DNA from: Thiemannella venezuelensis
Lineage (GTDB): Bacteria; Actinomycetota; Actinomycetes; Streptosporangiales; Streptosporangiaceae
Reading direction: 5' to 3'
NCBI RefSeq assembly: GCF_014203605.1
Contig: NZ_JACHJJ010000009.1
Span: forward strand, 1-64,000
DNA: 64,000 bases
In this document: one piece after another, positions 43,751-52,026 of the stretch
How positions within the stretch are numbered: position 1 is the first letter of the stretch
Layout: each line of letters starts with the position of its first letter
Position numbers and translations under genes: made by a program
Notes under the pieces: generated by a model
What the model was told of the DNA's origin: nothing
Seen by the model: the letters and a program-made list of their open reading frames with translations, nothing else
Database searches by the model: none

Positions 43751-45061
43751 CTACCGGGCGGCCGCGACCGTGCTGTCCCACCGGTGGTCGGTCGGCGAAA
43801 CGCCCCGGCCGGCCGCGGAACCCATCCGCCACAGCACCATCCGGGCCACCGCATGGACCAGGTCCGGGTCGTGGGTCAGCACGAAGTCCACGCTGCCTCC
43901 CGGGCCGGGCCGTACGCAGAGCGCGGCCGTGCCCTGCGGGCTCACCACGGCCAGCGCCGTCTCGGCGTCACCGGGCCCGGTGACCGGCACCACCCGTACC
44001 GGGCGCGGATCCGGGCCGGCCAGAGAGGGGCCGACGATGCCGGCGAAGGCGGCCGTACCGGCCGCGGGCACGAGGCGGGGCAGCCAGGACCGGCCGACCT
44101 CCGGATCCGGGTACGCGCCCAGCACCAGGGTGTACGGCCCGCTGCCCGACGCCAGGGACAGCAGGTACTCGGTCAGCCCGTCGACCGTCCGCTGGTCGCC
44201 GACGCGGCTGTGGTGCCGGGCCGAGGCCACGCTGAACGGGGTGCCGGACGGCAGGTGCAGGCCCGGCCGGGGCGAGCGCAGGCGGGCGGAGCGGTGCACC
44301 GGCAGACCGGAGACCGCGCCGAGCGGACCGGGCCGCCCGAACAGCCAGCCCTGACCCCACCGCGCGCCCAGCGCCCGCGCGGTGGCCAGGTCCTCCTCGG
44401 TCTCGATGCCCTCGGCCAGGACCACCGCCCCGCACCGTTCGGCGTACGCGCCGACCACCGCGGCGGTCTCGACGGTGTGCCGCGCGTGCGGGTCGCGCAG
44501 CAGGTGCATGTCGAGCTTGACCACCTCCGGCTCGACCAGCGGAAGGAAGGCCAGCGAGAGCGGGTCGGCCCCGACGTCGTCCAGGGCGAGCGCGCCGTCG
44601 GTCTGGTGCACCTGGCTGGCGATGGTCAGCAGCGCCGCCGGATGCGAGGCCAGCGCCCGCTCGGTGAACTCCAGCACGATCCGGTACGGCCGCTCCGAAT
44701 TGATCGCGTCCACCAGCTCGGGGGTGAACGGATGGCTCAGCGCGGCCGGTTCGGCGTTGACGAAGAGCAGCGGCGGCGCCCCGTCCGGGGCGTCCCGGGC
44801 GACCTCAATCGCCCGTGCGGCGCAGAGCTGGTCGACCAGCGGCAGCAGCCCGGTCCGGGCGGCCGCCGCGAACAGGGCGTCCGGGAACTCGACGGACGAG
44901 CCGGCCGGGCCGCGCGCCAGCGCCTCTGCGCCCGCCACGGTCCCGGTGGCGAGGTCCACGATCGGCTGGTACAGCGGGGAGACGGCACGCTCGGCGAGCA
45001 CCCGCGGGATGAGCGCGTCCGGCTCGTCATGCGGGTTCCAGCCGCTCCGTGTCGGTTCCAT
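43751..45061 (-). CDS. EAL-domain protein with C-terminal DICT-like sensor domain
   Basis: The 436-residue product has an EAL domain (about 15-245) with the catalytic set visible: EALARG, LLFVNAEPAAL, IVLEFTERAL, ALDDVGAD (DD), VVKLDMHLL, LAEGIETEEDLA and GQGWLFGRPG. It should hydrolyse cyclic di-GMP if active, although DDVGAD differs from the common DDFGTG. The C-terminal part (about 265-400, SVASARHHSRVGDQRTVDGL, GPYTLVLGAYPDPEVG) resembles the DICT sensory domain; this is from pattern memory. Start ATG 45061 precedes the first conserved residues. Divergent from the phospholipase gene. Confidence 0.7.
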   Translation of the reverse strand: MEPTRSGWNPHDEPDALIPRVLAERAVSPLYQPIVDLATGTVAGAEALARGPAGSSVEFPDALFAAAARTGLLPLVDQLCAARAIEVARDAPDGAPPLLFVNAEPAALSHPFTPELVDAINSERPYRIVLEFTERALASHPAALLTIASQVHQTDGALALDDVGADPLSLAFLPLVEPEVVKLDMHLLRDPHARHTVETAAVVGAYAERCGAVVLAEGIETEEDLATARALGARWGQGWLFGRPGPLGAVSGLPVHRSARLRSPRPGLHLPSGTPFSVASARHHSRVGDQRTVDGLTEYLLSLASGSGPYTLVLGAYPDPEVGRSWLPRLVPAAGTAAFAGIVGPSLAGPDPRPVRVVPVTGPGDAETALAVVSPQGTAALCVRPGPGGSVDFVLTHDPDLVHAVARMVLWRMGSAAGRGVSPTDHRWDSTVAAAR

Positions 45062-45214
45062 GCCGCTCCGATCTCCCCGATGACGTCCGCCGACTGGCGC
45101 CACGCCTATCGGCGCCGTGCGACCGGAGGTGAGGGTTCCTCTCCGGCCCCCTCGCCGCCGGGCTCCGGCGGACCGGCCGGGCATGACCGTACGGCAGGCG
45201 GGTAGCCGGAACGG

Positions 45215-46771
45215 GTGAGACTTGACGACTGGTTCCTCACCGCCGAAGAACGGGACAACCCGGCCACCACGCTCGACGCCTGGACGACCGGGAACCTCGT
45301 GCGCCCGCTCATCCACGGCGCCGCCTACTTCGCCGAGCTCAAGGCCCGGGTGGACCGGCTCGGCAAGGACGACCTGCTGCTGTTCGCCGACTGGCGCGGC
45401 GACCCCGACGAGCTGCTCACCGACGACGGCCCGGGGGTCGCGCGGGTGATGGCGCAGGCGGCGGCCAGGGGGGCCCTGGTCCGGGGGCTGATCTGGCGCT
45501 CGCACCTGGACTGGCTGCGCTTCTCCTCCGAGGAGAACCGGCACCTCGGCGAGGACGTCGAGGCCGCCGGCGGCCAGTGCCTGCTCGACACCCGGGTACG
45601 GCCCGGCGGGTCGCACCACCAGAAGTTCGTCATCCTCCGCCACGACGAGGACTCCGCCGAGGACGTGGCCTTCGTCGGCGGCATCGACCTGTGCCACAGC
45701 CGGCGGGACGACGCCGGGCACCGGGGGGACCCGCAGACCGTCTCCATGCCGGAGGCGTACGGTGACCGGCCGCCCTGGCACGACATCCAGGTGATGATCC
45801 AGGGGCCTGCCGTGGGCGAGGTGGAGAAGGTCTTCTGCGAGCGCTGGCAGGATCCGGCGCCCGAGACCCGCCACCCGGTCAAGCGGCTCCGCGACCACTT
45901 CGAGCGGATGGACGACGTGCCGCCGCTGCCCGATCCGGGGCCTCCCCCCGGACCCGTGGGGACGCACGCCGTACAGCTCCTGCGGACCTATCCGCACCGG
46001 CGCGGCGCGTATCCGTTCGCGCCGCGCGGGGAGCGGAGCGTGGCCAGGGCCTACCACAAGGTGCTGGGGGCGGCGCGTTCGATGGTCTACCTGGAGGACC
46101 AGTACCTGTGGTCGACCGAGGTGATCGAGCCCTTCGCCGGGGCGCTGGAGCGGGAGCCGGAGCTCCGCATGGTCATCGTGGTGCCGCGCCACCCCGACCA
46201 GGACGGCTGGCTCGCCGGGCCGGCCAGCCTGATCGGCAGGGCCGACGCGCTGGCCAGGCTCCAGGAGGCGGGCGGGGACCGGATCGCGGTCTACGACCTG
46301 GAGAACCACGCGGGCACTCCGGTGTACGTGCACGCCAAGGTGTGCGTGGTCGACGACGTGTGGGCGGCGGTCGGCTCGGACAACGTCAACCTGCGGTCGT
46401 GGACCTTCGACTCGGAGCTGAGCTGCGCGGTCGTCGACGAGGAGCCCGATCCGCGCCCGCCCGCCGGGGCGGGCAGGTACGCCCGGGAGCTGCGCCTCGC
46501 GCTGGCCGCCGAGCACCTGGACCGCGATCCCGCCGACGTGGACGACCTGTGCGACCCCGTGGCGGCCTTCGACGCGTTCGCCGACTCCGCGGCCCGGCTG
46601 GAGAGGTGGCACCGCGACGGGTGCCGGGGGCCCCGCCCGCCGGGACGGCTCCGCCCGCACGCGCCCCCCAAGCTGGGGCACCTGGCCAGGGTGCTGGCCA
46701 TGCCGCTCTACCGGATGGCGGTGGACCCCGACGGACGGCCGCCCGCCCTGCGCCGCTCGAACGACTTCTGA
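45215..46771 (+). CDS. Phospholipase D-family protein
   Basis: A 518-residue protein with two HKD motifs: SHHQKFVILRHDED (first half) and YVHAKVCVVDDVWAAVGSDN (second half), the paired catalytic sites of phospholipase D enzymes. Other family parts are AFVGGIDLCHSRRDD and HDIQVMIQGPAVGEVEKVFC. It has no signal peptide, so it acts in the cytoplasm or on the inner membrane face. Likely phosphatidyl hydrolase or transferase; substrate not known. Stand-alone gene. Confidence 0.85.
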   Translation: MRLDDWFLTAEERDNPATTLDAWTTGNLVRPLIHGAAYFAELKARVDRLGKDDLLLFADWRGDPDELLTDDGPGVARVMAQAAARGALVRGLIWRSHLDWLRFSSEENRHLGEDVEAAGGQCLLDTRVRPGGSHHQKFVILRHDEDSAEDVAFVGGIDLCHSRRDDAGHRGDPQTVSMPEAYGDRPPWHDIQVMIQGPAVGEVEKVFCERWQDPAPETRHPVKRLRDHFERMDDVPPLPDPGPPPGPVGTHAVQLLRTYPHRRGAYPFAPRGERSVARAYHKVLGAARSMVYLEDQYLWSTEVIEPFAGALEREPELRMVIVVPRHPDQDGWLAGPASLIGRADALARLQEAGGDRIAVYDLENHAGTPVYVHAKVCVVDDVWAAVGSDNVNLRSWTFDSELSCAVVDEEPDPRPPAGAGRYARELRLALAAEHLDRDPADVDDLCDPVAAFDAFADSAARLERWHRDGCRGPRPPGRLRPHAPPKLGHLARVLAMPLYRMAVDPDGRPPALRRSNDF

Positions 46772-46907
46772 CCCGCCCCGGGGCTGGAGAAGCCGGTGAG
46801 GAGCGGTTCGGCCAGGGCATGCCGGAGGAGCGCGGGCGATCTGTCCCGCCAGGCCCCCGCACCGCGTACGACGGGAAACCCCAGACGTCGTCGGGCCGGG
46901 CCGCGGG

Positions 46908-47327
46908 TCAGCAGCGGCGGAGCTCCTCGGCGACGAGTCCCGCGCCGATGCCGAGCAGCCAGACGTCCTTGGCGATGGCCATGCCCTGGTGGGTGGGGCG
47001 CAGGCTGCCCTCCTCGCGCATGCCCGGCGTCCTCAGGTAGAGCCCGAGGAGCCCGCCCGCGAAGGCGGTGAGCGCGGCGCCCGCCAGCACCGACGGCACC
47101 GCCGGGATCAGCAGCGCCGCGCCGACGGCGATCTCCGCCTTGGAGAGCAGCTTGACGAAGTCCTCCGGATCCATGTCCTTCAGGAAGGGGTAGGCGCCCG
47201 AGGCCATCCCGTGGAGCTGGGCGGCGGTCTCCTTGTCGGCGGCGGACTTGGTCAGGCCGGAGTTCAGGATGAGCGCCCCGGCGGCGAGCCGGGCCGGGAG
47301 CTGGTGCGGGCGGGCCAGGAGCCTCAT
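46908..47327 (-). CDS. DoxX-family membrane protein
   Basis: A 139-residue membrane protein with four helices: ARLAAGALILNSGLTKSAAD, LSKAEIAVGAALLIPAVPSV, LAGAALTAFAGGLLGLYLRT and MAIAKDVWLLGIGAGLVAE. The G-L-T-K start helix and the MDPEDFVKLLSKAEIAVG loop are DoxX-like. Such proteins act in redox or detoxification complexes in other actinomycetes; none of those partners is nearby. Stand-alone gene. Confidence 0.7.
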   Translation of the reverse strand: MRLLARPHQLPARLAAGALILNSGLTKSAADKETAAQLHGMASGAYPFLKDMDPEDFVKLLSKAEIAVGAALLIPAVPSVLAGAALTAFAGGLLGLYLRTPGMREEGSLRPTHQGMAIAKDVWLLGIGAGLVAEELRRC

Positions 47328-47639
47328 GGTTCCTCACAGAGGTCGTACGGGACCGGGACCGGGCTCCTTCCCCGCCCTCCGCCGGGCCACCCCGGGTTGA
47401 TCGTCCGTTGGCGATGGCCGGACCCTTTCGTTGGGGGAGCGCACGCCGTACCGCCCCGGCCGTACGGCGCGGCTCCCCCGGGGCGCACGCCCTGGGACGT
47501 GAGAGAATCTATGCCCGGTTTGCCGACAGGCTCCCGTTTCTTGACCGGGCTTCATAAGATCTAGGGCGGACCGTGACCATCGGCTGGAATCGTGGGTAGT
47601 GACCCAGGCCGGTCAACCGCATCGAAACGGAGACAGACC

Positions 47640-48542
47640 GTGCTGAAGCCCAAGACGCGGCGACGCGTCATGGCCAAGACGGCGGCCATCGCAGCAGTGG
47701 GCGCGGGTGTCCTCTTCGGTGCCGTCCCGGCGGTGGCGTCCATGGTGACGACGATGGCGCCCAAACCGGTCACCTACGACTGCACGGTGCCCGGGGGCGC
47801 GGCGGCCACCTACAAGGTCCAGCTCGACTTGACCGGCCCGCTCAACCCGGTCCCCAGTTCCACGATCGTGGCGACCTGGAAGATCGGCCCCTCGGCCTCG
47901 CCCGCAATCACGGCCCCCTCGGCGATCCCGACGAGCGATCGCATCATCGTCGAGGGCGATGTGCTGATCACGAGCAGCCCTCTGGCGGTTCCTTCGGAGG
48001 CCCGCCAGCTCGAAGCCACCGGAGCCGCCGTCTCGGTCGCGGCCGGTGCGACGATCACCCCGCCCAACCTGCTGATCACGATGACCCCGACGGCGACGGG
48101 GGTCATCGCGGTCCAGCCGGACGCGTTCACCCTTTACGTGATGCCGTCGGGCGGGACCGAGAGTGAACTGCTCAACTGCGCGGTGTCCACGGCCGCCGCG
48201 GCCGAGGCGACGGCGGCGGCGCTGCTGATCACCGTCAAGCCGTCGACCGCGTCGACGGGGACCCCGACGAACACGGGCACCGGGACGGCGACGCCGACGC
48301 CGACGAACACCGCCACCTCGTCGGTGAAGCCGACGATCACCGTCTTCGAGACCGTGACGGCGAAGCCCACGGCCGGCAGGACCCGCCAGATCGAGAAGAC
48401 CCCCGGCGGCGGGGCGGCCACCGGCGGGGGAGGGGACGCCGGACCGGACGCCCGGGTGATCATGCTGAGCGGGGCGCTCATGATCGCGGGAGCCGCGGCG
48501 GGCGGGCTGGCGCTGCGGCGCCGTACGGCCTCCCGGGGATGA
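47640..48542 (+). CDS. Sortase-anchored-type surface protein (locus 2)
   Basis: A 300-residue protein with signal peptide (VMAKTAAIAAVGAGVLFGAV), an ectodomain with Cys near both ends (PVTYDCTVPGG, ELLNCAVST), a Thr/Pro stalk (GTPTNTGTGTATPTPTNTAT), the motif TPGGGAATG, a helix (VIMLSGALMIAGAAAGGLAL) and RRRT. The layout copies that of the 41.3 kb surface protein, and the P-x-G-G-A-x-T-G motif is shared. The GTG at 47640 is preferred; GGAG lies just upstream. A class F sortase follows after 13 bases. Confidence 0.75.
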   Translation: MLKPKTRRRVMAKTAAIAAVGAGVLFGAVPAVASMVTTMAPKPVTYDCTVPGGAAATYKVQLDLTGPLNPVPSSTIVATWKIGPSASPAITAPSAIPTSDRIIVEGDVLITSSPLAVPSEARQLEATGAAVSVAAGATITPPNLLITMTPTATGVIAVQPDAFTLYVMPSGGTESELLNCAVSTAAAAEATAAALLITVKPSTASTGTPTNTGTGTATPTPTNTATSSVKPTITVFETVTAKPTAGRTRQIEKTPGGGAATGGGGDAGPDARVIMLSGALMIAGAAAGGLALRRRTASRG

Positions 48543-48555
48543 CCGAGGCGGTGAG

Positions 48556-49518
48556 ATGACCACGCCCACACCGGACGACCGGCGGCCGGAGCCTCCGGCG
48601 CGGGGCGGAGGGCCCGGCGGGCCCGCGCAGCCGTACCGGCGGCCGCTGCCCGGCCACCCGCGGCAGGCGGGCGCGCCCCTCCCGCCCGGATACCCCCGGC
48701 CCGGATACGCGCAGCCCGGCCACCCGCGGCAGGCCTACCGGCCGCCCATGCCCCCGCGGCCCGGCTACCCGGCCGGCCACCAGGGCCCCGGCTACCCGGT
48801 CCCGGAGTACGGCGACCCGGGCGGCGGGCGGGTGCTGCGGTCGGTGCTGATCCTGGCGGCGATCGCCGGGGTGGTCACGGTTCTGGTGGGGGTGTTCTAC
48901 ATGCTGGCCGCGCCCGAGCAGTACGGCCTGGCCGACGAGCGCGCCCTGCCACCGCGGGCGCAGCAGGACCCGGCCGGCGCCGAGGAGACGTACTTCTCGG
49001 CGCCCCCGACCGTCCCCCCGCCGCAGCCGACCGTCCCCGCGGCCCCGGCGATGCTGCCCTCGACGCCGAAGCGCCTGGTCATCCCCAGGCTCGGCGTCGA
49101 CGCGCCGGTCAGGTCCGTCGGGCTGGACAGGAAAGGGGCGGTCCAGGTGCCCCCGGTGAACAACCCCAACCTCGTCGGCTGGTTCCGGGAGGGGCCCACG
49201 GCGGGGGAGACCGGGCCGGCGATCATGCTGGGGCACAAGGACACCCAGGCGGGGAGCGCGGTGTTCAGCCGCCTCGACGAGATCCGCAACGGCGACGTCA
49301 TCGAGGTGCACCGGCAGGACGGCGTGATCGCGGTGTTCACCGTGGGAGGGCTGGAGCAGGCGGAGAAGTCGGTGTTCCCGACGCAGCGGGTCTACGGCGA
49401 GTCCCCCGACCCCCAGCTCCACCTGATCACCTGCGGCGGGGCCTACGACCGGGCCACCGGCCACTACACCGACAACGTGATCGTCTACGCGACGATGACG
49501 GCCACCCGGCGGGCATGA
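48556..49518 (+). CDS. Class F sortase (locus 2)
   Basis: A 320-residue paralogue of the locus 1 sortase: Pro/Gly/Tyr-rich N-terminus (RRPLPGHPRQAGAPLPPGYP), membrane helix (VLILAAIAGVVTVLVGVFYM, about 97-117), linker with Pro-rich repeats and sortase domain (about 165-320). His in IMLGHKDTQAG and Cys in LHLITCGG are present. The Arg position reads ATGHYTDNVIVYA. It overlaps the DUF2079 gene by four bases (ATGA). It probably works on the surface protein immediately upstream. Confidence 0.85.
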   Translation: MTTPTPDDRRPEPPARGGGPGGPAQPYRRPLPGHPRQAGAPLPPGYPRPGYAQPGHPRQAYRPPMPPRPGYPAGHQGPGYPVPEYGDPGGGRVLRSVLILAAIAGVVTVLVGVFYMLAAPEQYGLADERALPPRAQQDPAGAEETYFSAPPTVPPPQPTVPAAPAMLPSTPKRLVIPRLGVDAPVRSVGLDRKGAVQVPPVNNPNLVGWFREGPTAGETGPAIMLGHKDTQAGSAVFSRLDEIRNGDVIEVHRQDGVIAVFTVGGLEQAEKSVFPTQRVYGESPDPQLHLITCGGAYDRATGHYTDNVIVYATMTATRRA

Positions 49519-51038
49519 GCGCGGGAACGATCCCCGGTGCCGAGGGCACCGGGGAGACGGAGCGGACGGAAGACGCCGCGGGAGCCGGGCAGGCCGCGGG
49601 GCTCCCCTGGCGGCGGCTGCACGCGCTGGCGCTGGGCGCGGTGGTGGCCGTGGCCGCGACCGCCTACGCCGTGCTCGGCCTGGTCAAGCTCGCCACCTTC
49701 CGGGCCAGCACCTTCGACCTGGTCATCTTCGACCAGGCCGTGCGCGGCTACGCGGGCTTCGGGCCGCCGCTGGAGCCCTCGGTCGGCATGTACTACGGCC
49801 GGGGCATGGACTTCGTCCAGCTCGCCGACCACTTCTCCCCGATCGTCGCCGCCTGGGCCCCGCTGTACTGGATCCACGACGCGCCCGAGACGCTGATCGT
49901 CGCCCAGGCGGTGCTGCTCGCGCTGGCCGCCGTCCCGATCTGGCGCTACACCGAGCGCCGGTTCGGCGCGTTCTGCGCGTACCCGGTCGCGGTGGCCTAC
50001 GCGGTGTCCTGGCCGGTCGCGCAGGCCGCCGGGTTCGACGTGCACGAGGCGGCCTTCGTCCCGCTGCTGAGCGCCGTCATGATCGAGCGGTTCGACGCCG
50101 GCCGGGTCGTGCCCGGCGTCCTGGCCGCGCTCGGCCTGCTGCTGGTCAAGGAGGACATGGGCCTGCTCGTCGCGGGCTTCGGCGTCTACCTGCTCGCCAC
50201 CCGGCGGCGCTGGGAGGGCACGGCGCTCGTGCTGTTCTCCCTCGGCGCGCTGGTGCTGGTCCGCAACGTCCTCATGCCGCTGGCGGGCTCGGGCGAGGCG
50301 GGTTTCCACTGGGCCTACGGCAGATGGGGGGTGACCCTGGGCGAGGTGTTCCTCGGCCTCGCGCGCGACCCCCTCGGCGCGCTCTGGCAGCTCGTCAGCC
50401 CGGAGATCAAGGTGGACACCCTCGCCTTCCTGCTCTGGCCGGTCCTGCTGGCGGCGCTGCTGTCGCCGCTCACCCTGGCCGCGCTCCCGCTGGTCGCCGA
50501 GCGGCTCCTGGGCGACCGGCCGCAGTGGTGGGGTCCCGACCACCACTACAACGCGTTCGTCGTGGCGATCATCTTCTGCGCCGCGGTGGACGGGGTGGAC
50601 CGGCTCGGCGGATGGCTCGGGAGGCGGTACGGCGGGCGCTTCGACGGGCGGCGGCTCGCCCGGCACTGGGCGGTCGCGGTGTGCGTCGTGGGCGTCACGC
50701 TGATCCCGCGGTTCGCGCTCGGCAACCTCGTCGAATGGTCCTTCTACGAGGGCGAGCCGCACGCCGCGGCGGCCCGGCAGGCGGCGGCCGCGGTCCCGGA
50801 CGGGGTGGTCGTCGAGGCGGTCAACCACGTCGGGCCCGCGCTCACCGCGCGGACGACGGTGCTGCTCTGGGGTGCGACGCCGTACGGCTCGCCGTGGATC
50901 GTGGCGGACACCGACCGGTGGAGCTACCCCTTCCCCTCGCACGACGTCCAGCGGGAGCGGGTCCAGCAGGCGCTGCGCGACGGCTACCGCACGGTCTTCG
51001 AACGCGACGGCTACGTCGTGCTGCACCGCCCGTCCTGA
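49515..51038 (+). CDS. DUF2079 polytopic membrane protein
   Basis: A 507-residue protein with about ten helices and the DUF2079 start AVLGLVKLATFRASTFDLVI, FDQAVRGYAGFG, then LADHFSPIVAAWAPLYWI, AAGFDVHEAAFVPLLSAVMI and LLVKEDMGLLVAGFGVYL. The family resembles GT-C glycosyltransferases (Asp near the first loop) and may glycosylate exported proteins or lipids; that is inference. Translationally coupled to sortase 2, suggesting it modifies the same surface protein. Confidence 0.8.
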   Translation: MSAGTIPGAEGTGETERTEDAAGAGQAAGLPWRRLHALALGAVVAVAATAYAVLGLVKLATFRASTFDLVIFDQAVRGYAGFGPPLEPSVGMYYGRGMDFVQLADHFSPIVAAWAPLYWIHDAPETLIVAQAVLLALAAVPIWRYTERRFGAFCAYPVAVAYAVSWPVAQAAGFDVHEAAFVPLLSAVMIERFDAGRVVPGVLAALGLLLVKEDMGLLVAGFGVYLLATRRRWEGTALVLFSLGALVLVRNVLMPLAGSGEAGFHWAYGRWGVTLGEVFLGLARDPLGALWQLVSPEIKVDTLAFLLWPVLLAALLSPLTLAALPLVAERLLGDRPQWWGPDHHYNAFVVAIIFCAAVDGVDRLGGWLGRRYGGRFDGRRLARHWAVAVCVVGVTLIPRFALGNLVEWSFYEGEPHAAAARQAAAAVPDGVVVEAVNHVGPALTARTTVLLWGATPYGSPWIVADTDRWSYPFPSHDVQRERVQQALRDGYRTVFERDGYVVLHRPS

Positions 51039-51576
51039 ACCGCCCGAGGAACCCGCTCCGAACCGCCCGGTACACCGTCCTTACCTCGCGATGACCGAAA
51101 ATCTGTAGTGGCCGATGTAGACATTCAGATTGATGCCGGATAGAGTTTCTCGTGTCTTAAGGGGTGTTCCACGAGGGCAGAGCAGGAAGTACCAGGACGA
51201 GCTGCCCGGACGAACGTGGATGGAACAGATGGACGGCAGAAGGTCGGATGTGCCGGGGCCGATGCGTGGAAGGGCTCCGGCCGTGGACGCGCTGCCACGA
51301 TGTCGGGTGAAGTCGAAGTAGCAGGGTTAGTGAAAGGAGTGTTGAACGCCATCGGGATCGCCCGTCGCCGGCTGGGTTTCGCCGCACGGGTACCGCAGCT
51401 CCACAGACAGGACGGTGGTCTACGGTCACGCATACGCGATCCCCGCACGACCGCCCCGCAGGGCGGCAGTGCGGACGTAACAGATCCGGCCGGATGGCCG
51501 GTAGATGGTGTTGAACCTCGTTCGGGCCCCGGCGCCTTGTGGCGCCGGGGCCCCTGTCCGTGTCAGGAAAGGTCGT
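51039..51576 (+). promoter_or_regulatory. 538-base non-coding leader upstream of the MerR-type gene
   Basis: No gene is recognised on either strand. A promoter-like segment TTGATGCCGGATAGAGTT lies around 51131-51148. A short plus-strand frame near 51330 (GTG, AAAGGAG region) could encode a leader peptide but has no recognisable motif. The region ends in a very stable hairpin (51524-51553). Together it looks like a long structured 5' leader. Confidence 0.4.
51524..51553 (+). promoter_or_regulatory. Perfect 13-bp hairpin in the MerR-type leader
   Basis: GGGCCCCGGCGCC (51524-51536) and GGCGCCGGGGCCC (51541-51553) enclose TTGT. No T-tract follows, and the ribosome binding site GGAAAGG starts 13 bases later. 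It may be an attenuator, an RNA-stability element or the 3' end of an upstream RNA. Confidence 0.65.
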
Positions 51577-51969
51577 ATGGACCAAGCATCACCAGCGCCG
51601 ACCGACCGGTCGGGCCCCGATCCCCGGGAAGCGTCCGACGAGGCCGAGACGCTCCACCCTCCACCCCCCACCGCCGACGAGAAGCTCGACGACGAGGACT
51701 ATCCCGCCTACAGCATGGGTCGCGCCGCCGAGCTTCTCGGCACCACCCCGGCCTTCCTGCGCAGCCTGGGCAAGGCGAAACTGATCGAGCCGCAGCGCTC
51801 GGAGGGCGGACACCGCCGCTACTCCCGCTACCAGCTGCGGCTGGCCGCCCGGGTCAGGGAACTGGTCGACCAGGGCACCGCCCTGGAAGCGGCCTGCCGC
51901 ATCATCATCCTGGAGGACCAGCTCCAGGACGCCCTGCGCATCAACGCCGAGCTGCGCCGTCTGCGCTGA
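51577..51969 (+). CDS. MerR-family regulator
   Basis: A 130-residue protein with a disordered acidic N-terminus and a MerR helix-turn-helix (about 48-115): YPAYSMGRAAELLGTTPAFL, RSLGKAKLIEPQRSEGGHRR, YSRYQLRLAARVRELVDQGT, ALEAACRIIILEDQLQDAL. It lacks a metal-binding C-terminus; such short MerR proteins in actinomycetes are constitutive or stress-linked regulators. ATG 51577 has the GGAAAGG ribosome binding site. A strong hairpin stands 24 bases upstream. Confidence 0.8.
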   Translation: MDQASPAPTDRSGPDPREASDEAETLHPPPPTADEKLDDEDYPAYSMGRAAELLGTTPAFLRSLGKAKLIEPQRSEGGHRRYSRYQLRLAARVRELVDQGTALEAACRIIILEDQLQDALRINAELRRLR

Positions 51970-52026
51970 TGCCGCCCGCCCCCGCCCGGACTCGGAGGAG
52001 CCGGCTTCGCCCGGCTCCCGACGGAT

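Noticed and set aside
41285-47560. Shared TTGACC boxes before both surface-protein genes as a common promoter
   Set aside because: TTGACC occurs at about 41295 and 47538, but no matching -10 box at proper spacing follows in either, so a shared promoter is not supported.
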